Notes: generated by a model not told the origin, from the letters alone. DNA of 34,205 nucleotides from an uncultured Pelagibacteraceae bacterium (GCA_902531885.1 CACAFZ010000008.1:1-34205); one strand, 5' to 3'; shown: positions 1-9,388, counted from the stretch's first letter. Numbers and translations: made by a program.

Positions 1-1
1 T

Positions 2-340
2 TGGCTTTTAGTTTCAAAAAAAAAGGATTTAGAAAATAATATTAAAAAGGTATTTAGCGAAAAAGAATTTGCAATTACAAACTTATCTCAATCAAGAGCG
101 ATAATTGAACTTAAAGGGGAAAATTCGAAAGAAGTTTTGAAAAAAGGTTGTCCATATAATTTTAATGAACTTAATAAAAATAATTGTGTAAATTCTATTT
201 TTAACGGAATATCAGTAACAATTGATATGATTGATGATAATCCAAAAAAAATAAGATTACTCGCACTAAGAAGCTTTGGAGAGTCCTTTTGCCACTCTAT
301 AACTGACTCATGTTTAGAATATGGCTATAAATCTATTTAA
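2..340 (+). CDS. soxG: Sarcosine oxidase gamma subunit, 3' fragment
   Basis: The reading frame is open from the window edge to the stop at 338-340, giving 112 visible residues. The N-terminal part lies outside the window. It starts with WLLVS and contains SQSRAIIELKG, VLKKGCPYNF and, near the end, LLALRSFGESFCHSI. These match the C-terminal half of the gamma subunit of heterotetrameric sarcosine oxidase, a GcvT-like fold, in the pattern 'SR..I.L.G....VL.KGC..D'. The enzyme oxidatively demethylates sarcosine and passes the one-carbon unit to tetrahydrofolate. The other subunits (soxB, soxD, soxA) would be expected just upstream. The stop overlaps the convergent tyrS end by four bases. The family call rests on these motifs only. 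Confidence 0.8.
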   Translation, partial: WLLVSKKKDLENNIKKVFSEKEFAITNLSQSRAIIELKGENSKEVLKKGCPYNFNELNKNNCVNSIFNGISVTIDMIDDNPKKIRLLALRSFGESFCHSITDSCLEYGYKSI

Positions 341-1569
341 ATTATTTTAATTATTATATGATTTTTTTTTCCATGTGATAGTTTTAAAATATTTTTATCA
401 AAATCATTTATAAAAATATTTAATTGATCGGTTTCGACTGTTTTATTATTTATTTTTATGCCCTTGTTTTTTATTGTTCTTCTAACTTCACTTTTTGAAT
501 TTAATAATTTTGAAAGAACAACGATGTCTATTATATTAATTCCTTTAGCAAATTTTTCTTTTTCAATATTTATTGTGGGAAGGTCATTTCCAATCGATTT
601 ATTTTCAAAAGTTTTTTTTGCGGTTTGTTCAGCTTTATTTGCTGCATCCTTTCCGTGTAACATTGTAGTGGCTTCATTGGCTAATAATATTTTTAGTTGA
701 TTTATATTTTTATCTTTAATTTTTTCTATTTTTTCTAAATTTAAGTCAGTAAACATTTTTAAAAACTTTATAACATCTCTGTCATCAGTATTTCTCCAAA
801 ATTGCCAATAATCATATGAAGATAAAAGTTTTTTATCTAACCAAATAGCACCTCTTTCTGTTTTTCCCATCTTAGATCCTGAAGCCAATGTAAGCAAAGG
901 TGTGGTTAATCCAAAAACTTGTTTGTTTGAATATCTTTTTACTAATTCAACCCCGTTAACTATATTTCCCCATTGATCAGAACCTCCTATTTGAAGTTGG
1001 CATTTTTTAGTTTTATTTAGTTCTAGAAAATCATATGCTTGTAAAATCATATAATTAAATTCCATATAACTTAATGATTGTTCTCGTTCTAATCTAAGTT
1101 TAATACTTTCTAAGTTTAACATTTTATTTACAGTAAAATGTTTTCCTACTTCTCTTAAAAATTTTATATAATTGAGTTTGCCGAGCCATTTATAATTATT
1201 TATAAAAATTGGTTTTATTTTTGAATTTTTATTTTTTAAAAAAATTTTAAAAACTTTTTGAATATTTCTAATATTTTTCTCAATTTCTTTTTCAGATAAA
1301 ATCTTTCTTGTTTCTTCTTTTCCTGATGGATCTCCAATACGAGTTGTGCCGCCACCCAAAAGTACTATTGGTTGATGACCATATTTTTGTAACAGTCTTA
1401 AACACATTATTTGCATCAAACTTCCAACATGTAAGCTAGGTGCAGTACAATCAAATCCTATATAAGCCCTTATCTTATTCTTCTCCATTAACAAACTAAG
1501 CTCTTGAGAATTGGTACACTGATTAAAGTAGTCTCTTTTTTGAAATTCTTTTATGTATGAGTTTTCCAT
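337..1569 (-). CDS. tyrS: Tyrosyl-tRNA synthetase
   Basis: Class I aminoacyl-tRNA synthetase that charges tRNA-Tyr in the cytoplasm. The 410-residue length is normal for the bacterial TyrRS family. The ATP-binding HIGH-like motif is HVGS at residues 47-50 (context FDCTAPSLHVGSL). The second signature is KMGKT at 233-237, followed by RGAIWLD. GGSDQWGNI near 195-203 is the tyrosine/ATP pocket segment. The last roughly 65 residues form an S4-type RNA-binding domain. The gene converges on soxG with a four-base overlap and diverges from anmK across a 58-base spacer that must hold both promoters. I see nothing unusual in it. Confidence 0.97.
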   Translation of the reverse strand: MENSYIKEFQKRDYFNQCTNSQELSLLMEKNKIRAYIGFDCTAPSLHVGSLMQIMCLRLLQKYGHQPIVLLGGGTTRIGDPSGKEETRKILSEKEIEKNIRNIQKVFKIFLKNKNSKIKPIFINNYKWLGKLNYIKFLREVGKHFTVNKMLNLESIKLRLEREQSLSYMEFNYMILQAYDFLELNKTKKCQLQIGGSDQWGNIVNGVELVKRYSNKQVFGLTTPLLTLASGSKMGKTERGAIWLDKKLLSSYDYWQFWRNTDDRDVIKFLKMFTDLNLEKIEKIKDKNINQLKILLANEATTMLHGKDAANKAEQTAKKTFENKSIGNDLPTINIEKEKFAKGINIIDIVVLSKLLNSKSEVRRTIKNKGIKINNKTVETDQLNIFINDFDKNILKLSHGKKNHIIIKII

Positions 1570-1627
1570 ATTTTATAAAAACAGTGTAGAATCAATATAC
1601 TTTATTTAATTTAATTAAAAAATAAAT

Positions 1628-2740
1628 ATGAGCAAAAGTTATTACAGTCTAGGCTTAATGAGCGGCACTTCAATGGATGGAATAGATTTGTCAATCATAA
1701 AATCAGATGGAAAAACTAAATATACTGTAATATTAGATAAGTATTTTAGATACCCCAAAGACATCTACCATGATTTAGTAAACATTAGAGATAAAATTAA
1801 AAATTCAAATGACTTAAAAAAATATGAAAAACAATTAAATTTAATTGAAAAAGAAATAACCATATTTCATGCAGAGATTGTTAATAAAATACTAAAAAAA
1901 ACGAAATTAAATATAAGTTTCATTGGTTTTCATGGTCAAACAATTTTTCATAACGCAAATCAAAAAATCTCTAAACAATTAGGAGATGGAAAACTTTTAT
2001 CAAAAATGACAAAAAAAAGGGTTATTTACGATTTTAGAAAAAATGACATTAAAAATGGAGGACAGGGTGCTCCTTTAACTCCAATTTTTCACAAGCTTAT
2101 AATTAATCAATTCAAAATTAAGTTGCCAACTCTAATTTTAAATATAGGTGGAATAACAAACGCAACATGGATAAAACCTGGAAGCAAGATGACCAGTTTT
2201 GATATTGGTCCTGGAAATTGTTTAATTGATAAATGGGTAAGAACTAAGTCAAATAAAAAATATGACAAAAATGGAAACTATGCAAAAAATGGCAAAATAA
2301 ACAAAGGTCGTTTGCAATATTTATTTAATTTTTATAATAAAATGGGACTTAAAAATCAGTTATCTTATGATGTTAACGATTTTAACGATCAAATTAAATA
2401 TATAAACGGTTTATCACTAAAAGATGGCGCAGCAACTTTGACAGAGTATACGGCTGAAATTTTATATAAAAAAATTTTTGATTCAAAACCCTTATTCTTT
2501 GCAAATATTGTTATATCTGGAGGTGGAAGAAAAAATAAATTTTTAATAAAGACTATCAAAAATAAAATTAATTATTCATTAAAATTGATTGATGAATATG
2601 AAATAAGTGGCGATTTTATTGAATCCCAAGCTTTCGCCTATCTGGCTATTAGATCATATCTTAAACTTCCAATTTCATTTCCAGAAACAACAAAAGTAAA
2701 CAAACCTTCCCCAGGTGGCATATTGGTTATAAATTATTAG
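1628..2740 (+). CDS. anmK: Anhydro-N-acetylmuramic acid kinase
   Basis: Phosphorylates and opens 1,6-anhydro-MurNAc to MurNAc-6-phosphate during peptidoglycan recycling. The N-terminus carries the family signature GLMSGTSMDGID (residues 8-19), a phosphate-binding loop of the ASKHA-type kinase fold. Further signatures are GFHGQTIFH, NIGGITNAT, SFDIGPGNCLID and, near the C-terminus, ISGGGRKN. The length of 370 residues is typical. Its 3' end overlaps the convergent hydrolase by four bases. In alphaproteobacteria anmK commonly sits divergently from tyrS, and that arrangement is seen here. No other wall-recycling gene is in the window. Confidence 0.95.
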   Translation: MSKSYYSLGLMSGTSMDGIDLSIIKSDGKTKYTVILDKYFRYPKDIYHDLVNIRDKIKNSNDLKKYEKQLNLIEKEITIFHAEIVNKILKKTKLNISFIGFHGQTIFHNANQKISKQLGDGKLLSKMTKKRVIYDFRKNDIKNGGQGAPLTPIFHKLIINQFKIKLPTLILNIGGITNATWIKPGSKMTSFDIGPGNCLIDKWVRTKSNKKYDKNGNYAKNGKINKGRLQYLFNFYNKMGLKNQLSYDVNDFNDQIKYINGLSLKDGAATLTEYTAEILYKKIFDSKPLFFANIVISGGGRKNKFLIKTIKNKINYSLKLIDEYEISGDFIESQAFAYLAIRSYLKLPISFPETTKVNKPSPGGILVINY

Positions 2741-3393
2741 AAAACTGCAATTTCTTTTTTTATATACTTATTTAAACAACTTGCTATTTCACTGTTATGT
2801 TTTGTGAAAAAGTGGTTCGCCTCAGCAATATTTTCGAAATCGACCTTAATTCCCTTTTGTAAACTTAATCTTTTATTTAGTTCGTTTATACTTTCAGATG
2901 AGACTAATTCATCTTTTTTACCACTAACCATTATTCCTGAAGTAGGACAGGGCGATAGAAATGAAAAGTCATACACATTTGGTTGTGGAGATATTGCAAT
3001 AAATCTATTTATTTCAGGTCTCCGCATTAAAAGTTGCATTGCAATTAATGAACCAAAAGAAAAACCTGCTATCCAGCATTGAGAGTTATCAAAATTTTCT
3101 CTTTCAAGCCAGTCTAGAGCTGCTGCTGCATCTGCCAATTCTCCTTGTCCATTATCAAAAGATCCATCGCTTTTACCTACACCTCGAAAATTTACTCTAC
3201 AAACAGAAAATTGATTTTCTTTAAACACCTTAAAAGTATCAACAACTACTTTATTGTTCATAGTTCCTCCATATTGTGGATGGGGATGTAGTATTAAAGC
3301 TATAGGCGATGTATTTTTTTTACTTTTAAAATATTTTGCCTCTAATCTGCCAGCAGGTCCAGGGATAAAAATTTCTACTACTTTATTTTCCAT
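2737..3393 (-). CDS. Alpha/beta hydrolase (COG2945-like)
   Basis: Small cytoplasmic serine hydrolase of 218 residues with no signal peptide. It has the HPHPQYGGTMNN segment near residues 36-47, which is characteristic of the COG2945 group of alpha/beta hydrolases. The nucleophile elbow is GFSFGS with Ser112. RGVGKSDG near 71-77 is the usual oxyanion-side loop, and EANHFFTKH near the C-terminus supplies the catalytic His. The substrate is unknown, although family members are esterase-like. It converges on anmK (four-base overlap) and is divergent from iscR. Family confidence is high and functional confidence low. Confidence 0.85.
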   Translation of the reverse strand: MENKVVEIFIPGPAGRLEAKYFKSKKNTSPIALILHPHPQYGGTMNNKVVVDTFKVFKENQFSVCRVNFRGVGKSDGSFDNGQGELADAAAALDWLERENFDNSQCWIAGFSFGSLIAMQLLMRRPEINRFIAISPQPNVYDFSFLSPCPTSGIMVSGKKDELVSSESINELNKRLSLQKGIKVDFENIAEANHFFTKHNSEIASCLNKYIKKEIAVF

Positions 3394-3477
3394 TATTGTT
3401 ATTGATAATTAATCTCAAAAAAAAGTTTCGTTTTTGTATCAAAATCGACTATCAAATTGCAAGTTTAAATATTTTGG

Positions 3478-3510
3478 ATACTTGACTAAATTAGTCGGGT
3501 ATATATATAT
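3478..3510 (+). promoter_or_regulatory. IscR type 1 operator overlapping the iscR-suf promoter
   Basis: Positions 3478-3502 agree at all 25 positions, as I recall the E. coli consensus, with the type 1 IscR site: ATA, three bases, the palindrome GACTAAATTAGTC (3484-3496), then GGGTAT. The element contains a -35-like TTGACT (3482-3487). A -10-like TATATA at 3504-3509 lies 16 bases downstream. The iscR start codon is at 3533. Binding of holo-IscR here would block the promoter, giving the usual Fe-S feedback on iscR and the downstream suf genes. The match is read directly from sequence; repression is inferred from the family. Confidence 0.85.
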
Positions 3511-3532
3511 AAAGCGCGTAAAACGTAGGATT

Positions 3533-3958
3533 ATGAAACTAACATCAAAAGGAAGATATGCTGTAATGGCTCTTGCAGATCTTGCTAGATTTGACCTAGC
3601 TGGACCTGTTTCTTTAAGAGATATTTCTCTTAGACAGGGCATATCTATACTTTATTTGGAGCAAATTTTTTTAAAATTAAAAAATAAAAAAATTGTTCAT
3701 AGCATAAGAGGTTCAAACGGTGGTTATAAATTGATGAAAGAACCTTCAAAAATTAAGTTAGCAGAAATATTTAATGCAGTAGATGAAAGAATAAAAACAT
3801 TAAATTGTAACAAGCATTCAAAAAAAAGTTGTAATGGAAAATCCACAAAATGCATAACTCATAATCTTTGGGATGAACTAGAGTTATATATTAATAATTT
3901 TTTTGAAAATAAGAAGTTGAGCGACTTAATTAATCAACAAAAAGAAACGCGAATTTAA
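3533..3958 (+). CDS. iscR: Fe-S cluster-sensing regulator IscR (Rrf2 family)
   Basis: Rrf2-type winged-helix repressor of 141 residues from the ATG at 3533. The N-terminus MKLTSKGRYAVMALADLA is typical, followed by the DNA-recognition segment (SLRDISLRQGIS, residues 27-38) and the wing around RGSNGGYKL. Cluster ligands are Cys92, Cys100, Cys107 and probably His110, so it should bind a [2Fe-2S] cluster like IscR rather than act as a non-cluster Rrf2 protein. The Cys spacing (7 and 6 residues between) is wider than in E. coli (5 and 5). The frame stays open upstream to 3434, but the conserved N-terminus and the promoter at 3478-3510 rule out that longer start. It is first gene of the suf operon, with its stop directly abutting the sufB ATG. 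Confidence 0.93.
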   Translation: MKLTSKGRYAVMALADLARFDLAGPVSLRDISLRQGISILYLEQIFLKLKNKKIVHSIRGSNGGYKLMKEPSKIKLAEIFNAVDERIKTLNCNKHSKKSCNGKSTKCITHNLWDELELYINNFFENKKLSDLINQQKETRI

Positions 3959-5395
3959 ATGAGAGAAAAAGAAATAAATAAATTAAAAGATTATAAATAC
4001 GGATTTACTACAGATATTGAAAATATAAAGGCACCCAAAGGGTTAAATAAAGAAGTTATTAAATTTATATCTGAAGCCAAGAATGAACCCAAATGGATGC
4101 TCGAATGGAGAATGAAAGCTTATGAAAGATTAAAAAATCTGAAAGAACCAAACTGGCAAAAGCCAAAGTATCCAAAAATTAACTATCAAAATATTTATTA
4201 TTATTCGGCACCAAAAGGAACAAGTAATAAACCAAAGAGCATAGATGAACTTGATCCAAAAATATTAGAAACTTATAAAAAACTTGGCATACCTTTACAA
4301 GAACAACAAAGATTAAATGGAATTGCAGTAGATGCAGTGTTTGACTCAGTTTCAGTGGCTACGACATTTAAAGATAAACTAAATGAAGTGGGTGTAATTT
4401 TTTGTCCAATCTCTGAAGCAATACAAAAACATCCAGATCTTGTGAAAAAATATTTGGGAACAGTAATTCCTATAACTGACCACTATTTTGCAACTTTAAA
4501 TTCAGCAGTATTTACTGATGGTTCTTTTGTTTACATTCCAAAAGGTGTGAGATGTCCAATGGAGCTTTCAACATATTTTAGAATTAATGCTTCTCAAACA
4601 GGACAGTTTGAAAGAACTTTAATAATTGCAGATGAAGGAAGTTATGTAAGTTATTTAGAAGGATGTACTGCTCCTATGAGAGATGAAAATCAACTTCACG
4701 CTGCAAATGTTGAACTAATAGCATTAGATGATGCAGAAATAAAATATTCTACAGTTCAGAACTGGTATCCAGGAGACGAAGATGGCAAAGGTGGAATTTA
4801 TAATTTTGTTACCAAAAGAGGATTATGTAAAGGAAAAAATTCTAAAATATCTTGGACACAAGTAGAAACTGGTTCAGCAATTACATGGAAGTATCCTAGT
4901 TGCATTCTAAGAGGTGATAATTCAGTAGGGGAATTTTATTCCATAGCAATCACAAATAATCATCAAAAGGCAGATACTGGAACAAAAATGACACACATTG
5001 GAAAAAATACTAAGAGCAAAATTATATCTAAAGGCATATCGGCTGGATATGCTGATAATACTTATAGAGGACTAGTAGATATAAATAAAAATGCAAACAA
5101 TTCAAGAAACTATACTCAATGTGATTCATTATTAATCGGTAATAAATGTGGCGCACATACAGTTCCATATATTAGAAATAAAAATTCTTTAACGAATGTT
5201 GAACATGAAGCAACAACTTCAAAAATTAGTGATGAACAATTATTTTACTGCAATCAAAGAGGTTTAAATCAAGAAGAGGCAGTGAGTTTAATCGTAAATG
5301 GTTTTTGTAAAGAAGTTCTTCAACAATTACCAATGGAATTTGCTGTAGAGGCACAGAAACTTGTTAGTATAAGCTTAGAAGGAAGCGTAGGATAA
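3959..5395 (+). CDS. sufB: Fe-S scaffold subunit SufB
   Basis: Scaffold subunit of the SufBCD complex, on which new Fe-S clusters are built in the cytosol. The 478 residues are full length. Diagnostic stretches are [29 protein letters not shown] and the C-terminal [20 protein letters not shown], which includes the conserved Cys and Glu region implicated in cluster assembly. The start is at the base after the iscR stop, so translation is likely coupled. The stop TAA shares its last A with the ATG of sufC (TAATG). Base use is less extreme than in the glycan genes further along, consistent with a conserved core gene. Confidence 0.97.
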   Translation: MREKEINKLKDYKYGFTTDIENIKAPKGLNKEVIKFISEAKNEPKWMLEWRMKAYERLKNLKEPNWQKPKYPKINYQNIYYYSAPKGTSNKPKSIDELDPKILETYKKLGIPLQEQQRLNGIAVDAVFDSVSVATTFKDKLNEVGVIFCPISEAIQKHPDLVKKYLGTVIPITDHYFATLNSAVFTDGSFVYIPKGVRCPMELSTYFRINASQTGQFERTLIIADEGSYVSYLEGCTAPMRDENQLHAANVELIALDDAEIKYSTVQNWYPGDEDGKGGIYNFVTKRGLCKGKNSKISWTQVETGSAITWKYPSCILRGDNSVGEFYSIAITNNHQKADTGTKMTHIGKNTKSKIISKGISAGYADNTYRGLVDINKNANNSRNYTQCDSLLIGNKCGAHTVPYIRNKNSLTNVEHEATTSKISDEQLFYCNQRGLNQEEAVSLIVNGFCKEVLQQLPMEFAVEAQKLVSISLEGSVG

Positions 5396-6126
5396 TGCTT
5401 GAAATTAATAATCTTTCAGCAAAAGTTGATAAAAAAACTATATTAAATGGTTTATCTTTAAAAATTAAGCCAGGCGAAGTTCATGCAATTATGGGCCCTA
5501 ATGGTTCTGGAAAAAGTACTCTCGCAAATGTTCTTTCAGGTAAAAAAGGTTATGAAATTTCAGGAAAAGTAAATTATGACGATAAAGATTTATTTGAATT
5601 AGCAATTGAAGAAAGAGCTCACAGAGGTTTATTTTTAGCTTTTCAGTACCCATTGGAAATACCAGGTGTAAATACGTCAAATTTTTTAAAAACATCACTA
5701 AATGCAATTAGGAAATCCAATGGCAAAAAACAATTAGATGCTCTTGAGTTTCTAAAAATTGTTAAACAAAAGGCTTCAGAATTAAAAATAGATGAAAAAA
5801 TACTACACAGACAATTGAATGTAGGTTTTTCAGGCGGAGAAAAGAAAAAAAATGAAATTCTACAAATGTCTTTAATTGAACCCAAAATGGCAATTTTAGA
5901 CGAAACAGATTCCGGGCTTGATATTGATGCGCTTAAAATAGTTGCAAAAGGAGTTAATGCGTTAAGAAATAAAAAAAGATCTTTTTTAATTATTACGCAC
6001 TATCAAAGATTACTTGATTATATTAAACCTGATTTTGTCCATGTGCTTATGAAAGGAAAAATTGCAAAGTCAGGATGCATGGAATTAGCAGAGGAATTAG
6101 AAAAAGCAGGTTATGAAAAAATATGA
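5395..6126 (+). CDS. sufC: Fe-S assembly ATPase SufC
   Basis: ABC-type cytosolic ATPase of the SufBCD scaffold, 243 residues. Walker A is GPNGSGKST (residues 34-42). The ABC signature is FSGGE (145-149) with the SufC-typical KKKNEILQM following it. Walker B is MAILDE (165-170), with DSGLD just after, and the switch His is H202 in IITHYQRLL. There are no membrane segments. It overlaps sufB by one base and sufD by four (ATGA), as in a tightly coupled operon. Confidence 0.97.
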   Translation: MLEINNLSAKVDKKTILNGLSLKIKPGEVHAIMGPNGSGKSTLANVLSGKKGYEISGKVNYDDKDLFELAIEERAHRGLFLAFQYPLEIPGVNTSNFLKTSLNAIRKSNGKKQLDALEFLKIVKQKASELKIDEKILHRQLNVGFSGGEKKKNEILQMSLIEPKMAILDETDSGLDIDALKIVAKGVNALRNKKRSFLIITHYQRLLDYIKPDFVHVLMKGKIAKSGCMELAEELEKAGYEKI

Positions 6127-7412
6127 TTGAAGAATTAAATAAAAATTTCGAAATTTTTAGGAAAACATATATACCAAAGCTCGAAGATGAAAAAAAAAGA
6201 ATAGAAGCATTTAAAGATTTTGAAAAAAGTGGATTCCCGAATAAAAAATTAGAAGATTGGAAGTTTTCAGATTTTAGTTCAATTATATCTAATAAAATAG
6301 AAAATATAAAAGTAAGTTTAGAAAGAAATAAAAATTTTAAATTTGAAAACTTTATCAAGGATTTTGATCATATAAAAATTTTTTTCTTTAATGGTTTTTT
6401 TGTAGAAAAAGGAGAAAAGTTTGATGAAAAAAAAGGATTTAATTATGTAACACCATATAATGGTTTCAAGAGAAATTTTTCAAAAGAAGGAGGATTTTTA
6501 ATTCTTCCAAATTCAAACAATGCTCTAGAAAGTTTGAATAATGCTTTTTTTACTGATGGTTTAAGTATTGCTACAAAAAAAAATTTTGAATTTAAAAAGC
6601 CTATTGTAATTTATAATATTTTTGAAGGATCAAAAAAAAATAATTTTTTCAATAACAAGATTCATTTTGTTATATCAGAAAATTCTAAGCTAGATATTAT
6701 GATTTATAATATTAATATTGGTGAAGAACCAATTTTTTTTAATTTAAAAAATACATTTTATTTGAAAAAAAATAGTATTTTTAAATTGTACAATTTAAGT
6801 GATTTTAAAAAAAATGATGTCCACTATAATTTTGGAAGATATTTTTTAGAAGAAAATTCTATTTTTGAAAATTTTAATAACTGTTATTCTGGTGGTTTTT
6901 CAAAAAGTGATTTAGTTTGTAGTTTAAATAAAGAATATAGCTCATGTTTTATAAACGGTGTTATGCTATCCCAAGATCAAAATCATCACGAAATTAAAAC
7001 ACTAATAAACCATAATGAAAAAAATACGAAAAGTTATCAAAAAATTAAATCAGTTCTTAATCATAGCAGTAAAGGAGTTTTTCAAGGTAAAATCAAGGTC
7101 AGTCCCGAGGCACAAAAAACTGATGGTTATCAATTAAGCAAAGCCCTTCTTCTTGATAAAAATAGTGAATTTGATTCAAAACCCGAATTAGAAATATATG
7201 CCGATGATGTAAAATGTTCGCACGGCTCAACATCTGGAAATTTAGATGAAGAGGCAATTTTTTATTTAATGTCTAGAGGACTGGATAAATATGAAGCAAA
7301 AAAACTGTTAATAAAAGGATTTCTAACTGATGCTATAGAAACAATTACCAATAATGAAATTAAAAAATATTTTTTAAATAAATTAGAGAATAATATAAAT
7401 GAACATAGATAA
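6123..7412 (+). CDS. sufD: Fe-S scaffold subunit SufD
   Basis: Partner of SufB and SufC in the scaffold complex; 429 residues. The C-terminal core is clear: KGVFQGKIKV, AQKTDGYQLSKALLL, the conserved DDVKCSHGSTSG and YLMSRGLDKYEAKKLLIKGF. The N-terminal third is much more Lys/Asn/Phe-rich and diverged, which is common for SufD in AT-rich genomes. NKKLEDWKFSDFSSI near residues 40-54 matches the 'P..K.E.WKYT' segment of the family. It overlaps sufC by four bases and sufS by 14. Confidence 0.95.
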   Translation: MIEELNKNFEIFRKTYIPKLEDEKKRIEAFKDFEKSGFPNKKLEDWKFSDFSSIISNKIENIKVSLERNKNFKFENFIKDFDHIKIFFFNGFFVEKGEKFDEKKGFNYVTPYNGFKRNFSKEGGFLILPNSNNALESLNNAFFTDGLSIATKKNFEFKKPIVIYNIFEGSKKNNFFNNKIHFVISENSKLDIMIYNINIGEEPIFFNLKNTFYLKKNSIFKLYNLSDFKKNDVHYNFGRYFLEENSIFENFNNCYSGGFSKSDLVCSLNKEYSSCFINGVMLSQDQNHHEIKTLINHNEKNTKSYQKIKSVLNHSSKGVFQGKIKVSPEAQKTDGYQLSKALLLDKNSEFDSKPELEIYADDVKCSHGSTSGNLDEEAIFYLMSRGLDKYEAKKLLIKGFLTDAIETITNNEIKKYFLNKLENNINEHR

Positions 7413-8619
7413 TATTAAAAAAGAGTTTCCTATATTTAACAATAAGGTGCATAATAATGATCTTGTATATCTAGATAGTGCAAACTCATCTCAAAAACCC
7501 AAGACAGTTGTTGACCGAATTTATGATTTTTATACTAAAGAATTTTCAAATGTAGGAAGAAGCGTTCATTACTTAGCTGTAGCTGCCACAAATCTTTATG
7601 AAAACACAAGAGTATCTGTTCAAAAATATTTAAACGCAAAGGACAAAGATGAAATTGTTTTTACAAAAGGCGCAACAGAAGCCATAAATCTGGTAGCTAA
7701 TACATTTGGTCAAAAATACTTAAAAGAAGGTGATGAAGTTCTAATAACAGAGCTTGAACATCACTCAAATTACGTACCCTGGCATTATTTAAGAAATTCA
7801 AAAGGAATTAAAATTGAATTTGCAGAAATAAATAACGATGGAGAAATTACTCTTGAAAGTATAGAAAAAAAAATTACTTCAAAAACTAAAATTATTGCAA
7901 TCACACATATATCTAATGTAACAGGTGCAATTTTACCAATTAAAGAAATAACCAAACTAGCCCATTCAAAAAATATTCCAATCTTGGTAGATGGATGTCA
8001 AGGAGCACCTCATTTAAAACTAGATATGCAAGATTTAGATTGTGATTTTTATGCTATATCATGTCACAAAATGTATGGCCCAACAGGTTTAGGAATTCTT
8101 TATGCAAAAAAAAAATGGTTAGAAGACTTACCGCCTTATCAAGGCGGAGGAGGCATGATTAAAGAAGTTAAAAAAGAAGGAATTTCATATGGAGATCTTC
8201 CAAATAAATATGAAGCAGGAACCATGGCAACCGCACAAGTAATTGCTTTTAATGAATCAATTAAATTTTTAGAAAAAATCGGTATAAAAAATATTGTAAG
8301 TCATGAAAAAGAATTAATGGAATATGGACTAGAAATTTTAAAAAAAAATAATTCAGTTAAAATAATTGGCAATCCTAAAAACAAAGGTTCAGTTATATCA
8401 TTTACAATTGAAGGAGTACATCCTCACGACATAGCAACTATTTTAGATGAAGATGGTGTAGCAATAAGAGCTGGACATCATTGTTGCCAAATTCTTCATG
8501 AAAAACTTGGACTGGCTGCCACAGCTAGAGCTTCATTGGGTGTTTACAATGTTAAAAGTGATTTTGATCAACTCAATGATTCAATTAATAAATGTAAAAA
8601 AATTTTTGATTTAAAATGA
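7399..8619 (+). CDS. sufS: Cysteine desulfurase SufS
   Basis: PLP-dependent group II cysteine desulfurase that supplies sulfur for cluster assembly; 406 residues. The PLP lysine is K224 in ISCHKMYGPTG. The HHSN motif is at 121-124 and the catalytic Cys is C362 in RAGHHCCQ, within a short loop as expected for the SufS class. A second Cys directly follows (C363). It starts inside the 3' end of sufD (14-base overlap) and ends four bases into sufU. The adjacent sufU identifies the sulfur acceptor it probably works with. Confidence 0.97.
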   Translation: MNIDNIKKEFPIFNNKVHNNDLVYLDSANSSQKPKTVVDRIYDFYTKEFSNVGRSVHYLAVAATNLYENTRVSVQKYLNAKDKDEIVFTKGATEAINLVANTFGQKYLKEGDEVLITELEHHSNYVPWHYLRNSKGIKIEFAEINNDGEITLESIEKKITSKTKIIAITHISNVTGAILPIKEITKLAHSKNIPILVDGCQGAPHLKLDMQDLDCDFYAISCHKMYGPTGLGILYAKKKWLEDLPPYQGGGGMIKEVKKEGISYGDLPNKYEAGTMATAQVIAFNESIKFLEKIGIKNIVSHEKELMEYGLEILKKNNSVKIIGNPKNKGSVISFTIEGVHPHDIATILDEDGVAIRAGHHCCQILHEKLGLAATARASLGVYNVKSDFDQLNDSINKCKKIFDLK

Positions 8620-9089
8620 ACTTAAAAGAATTATACCAAGAAATAATTTTAGACCATGGAAAAAATCCAAGGAATCTTAAAAGTATTAATGATTACAATA
8701 AAGACGCAAAAGGACACAATCCTTTATGTGGTGACAAAGTTCATATATATTTAAAATTAAACAATAACATGAAAATTGAAGATATATCCTTTGAAGGAAG
8801 TGGTTGTGCTATTTCAATGGCTTCTGCATCTATAATGACTGAATTGTTTAAAGGTAAGGAAAAAAAAGATGTAAAAGAAATAGTTAATGATTTTTTAAAC
8901 ATGATAAAAGAAAAATCTGAGTTAAGTACAAATATATTAAATGATGATGAAAAAACTAAATTGATGTGCCTTTCAGGTGTAAAACAATATCCAATGCGTG
9001 TTAAATGTGCAACTTTATCCTGGCATACATTAACTTCTGCAATGAATAATGATAAAGAAGATGTAAATACAGAAAATGTGAAAATTTAA
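8616..9089 (+). CDS. sufU: Sulfur-transfer protein SufU (IscU-like)
   Basis: IscU-fold protein of 157 residues. Ligand residues are C38 and D40 (NPLCGD), C64 (GSGCAIS) and C131 (RVKCATLSW). The segment LSGVKQYPMRVKCATLSWHT, together with the extra roughly 20 residues before it, is typical of SufU rather than IscU. In characterised systems SufU binds zinc and accepts persulfide from SufS. It overlaps sufS by four bases. The operon has no sufE, so this is presumably the SufS activator here. The C-terminal tail after residue 140 is charged and without motifs. Confidence 0.92.
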   Translation: MNLKELYQEIILDHGKNPRNLKSINDYNKDAKGHNPLCGDKVHIYLKLNNNMKIEDISFEGSGCAISMASASIMTELFKGKEKKDVKEIVNDFLNMIKEKSELSTNILNDDEKTKLMCLSGVKQYPMRVKCATLSWHTLTSAMNNDKEDVNTENVKI

Positions 9090-9388
9090 TGAAATTAAAA
9101 GATAAAATTATTGGAGAAATAAAAAAGATTTACGACCCCGAAATACCTGTGAATATTTATGAATTAGGCTTAATTTATGATATAATAGTTAAAGAAGATA
9201 AAAGCGTTAAAATTAAAATGACTTTAACAACACCTAATTGCCCAGTTGCTGAGAGCTTGCCAAAAGAAGTTAAGGATAGTGTTATGGAAATTGCAGACGT
9301 AAAAAAAGTAGATTTAGATTTAGTTTGGGACCCACCTTGGGATAAATCTATGATGTCAGAAGCTGCTAAATTGGAGCTAAACCTATGA
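9089..9388 (+). CDS. sufT: SUF-associated DUF59/MIP18-type protein SufT
   Basis: A 99-residue DUF59 protein. It carries the family signature: YDPEIPVNIYELGLIYDI (residues 12-29), then the invariant TTPNCPVA with its single Cys, and LVWDPPWDKSMMSEAAK at the C-terminus. SufT proteins help mature Fe-S proteins, probably at the delivery stage. The gene overlaps sufU by one base (TAATG) and sufA by four, so it is in the same operon. Confidence 0.92.
   Translation: MKLKDKIIGEIKKIYDPEIPVNIYELGLIYDIIVKEDKSVKIKMTLTTPNCPVAESLPKEVKDSVMEIADVKKVDLDLVWDPPWDKSMMSEAAKLELNL

Noticed and set aside
458..700. Open frame antisense to tyrS
   Set aside because: It lies wholly inside the strongly supported tyrS and resembles no known protein. 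The same applies to frames opposite sufC, coxL, sorA and glnA.
3501..3510. AT dinucleotide repeat as a phase-variable tract
   Set aside because: Only five units and it forms the -10 region; no sign that length changes matter.
3434..3532. Longer iscR start that adds 33 residues
   Set aside because: The added part is not family-like and would cover the promoter and IscR site; the conserved N-terminus begins at 3533.
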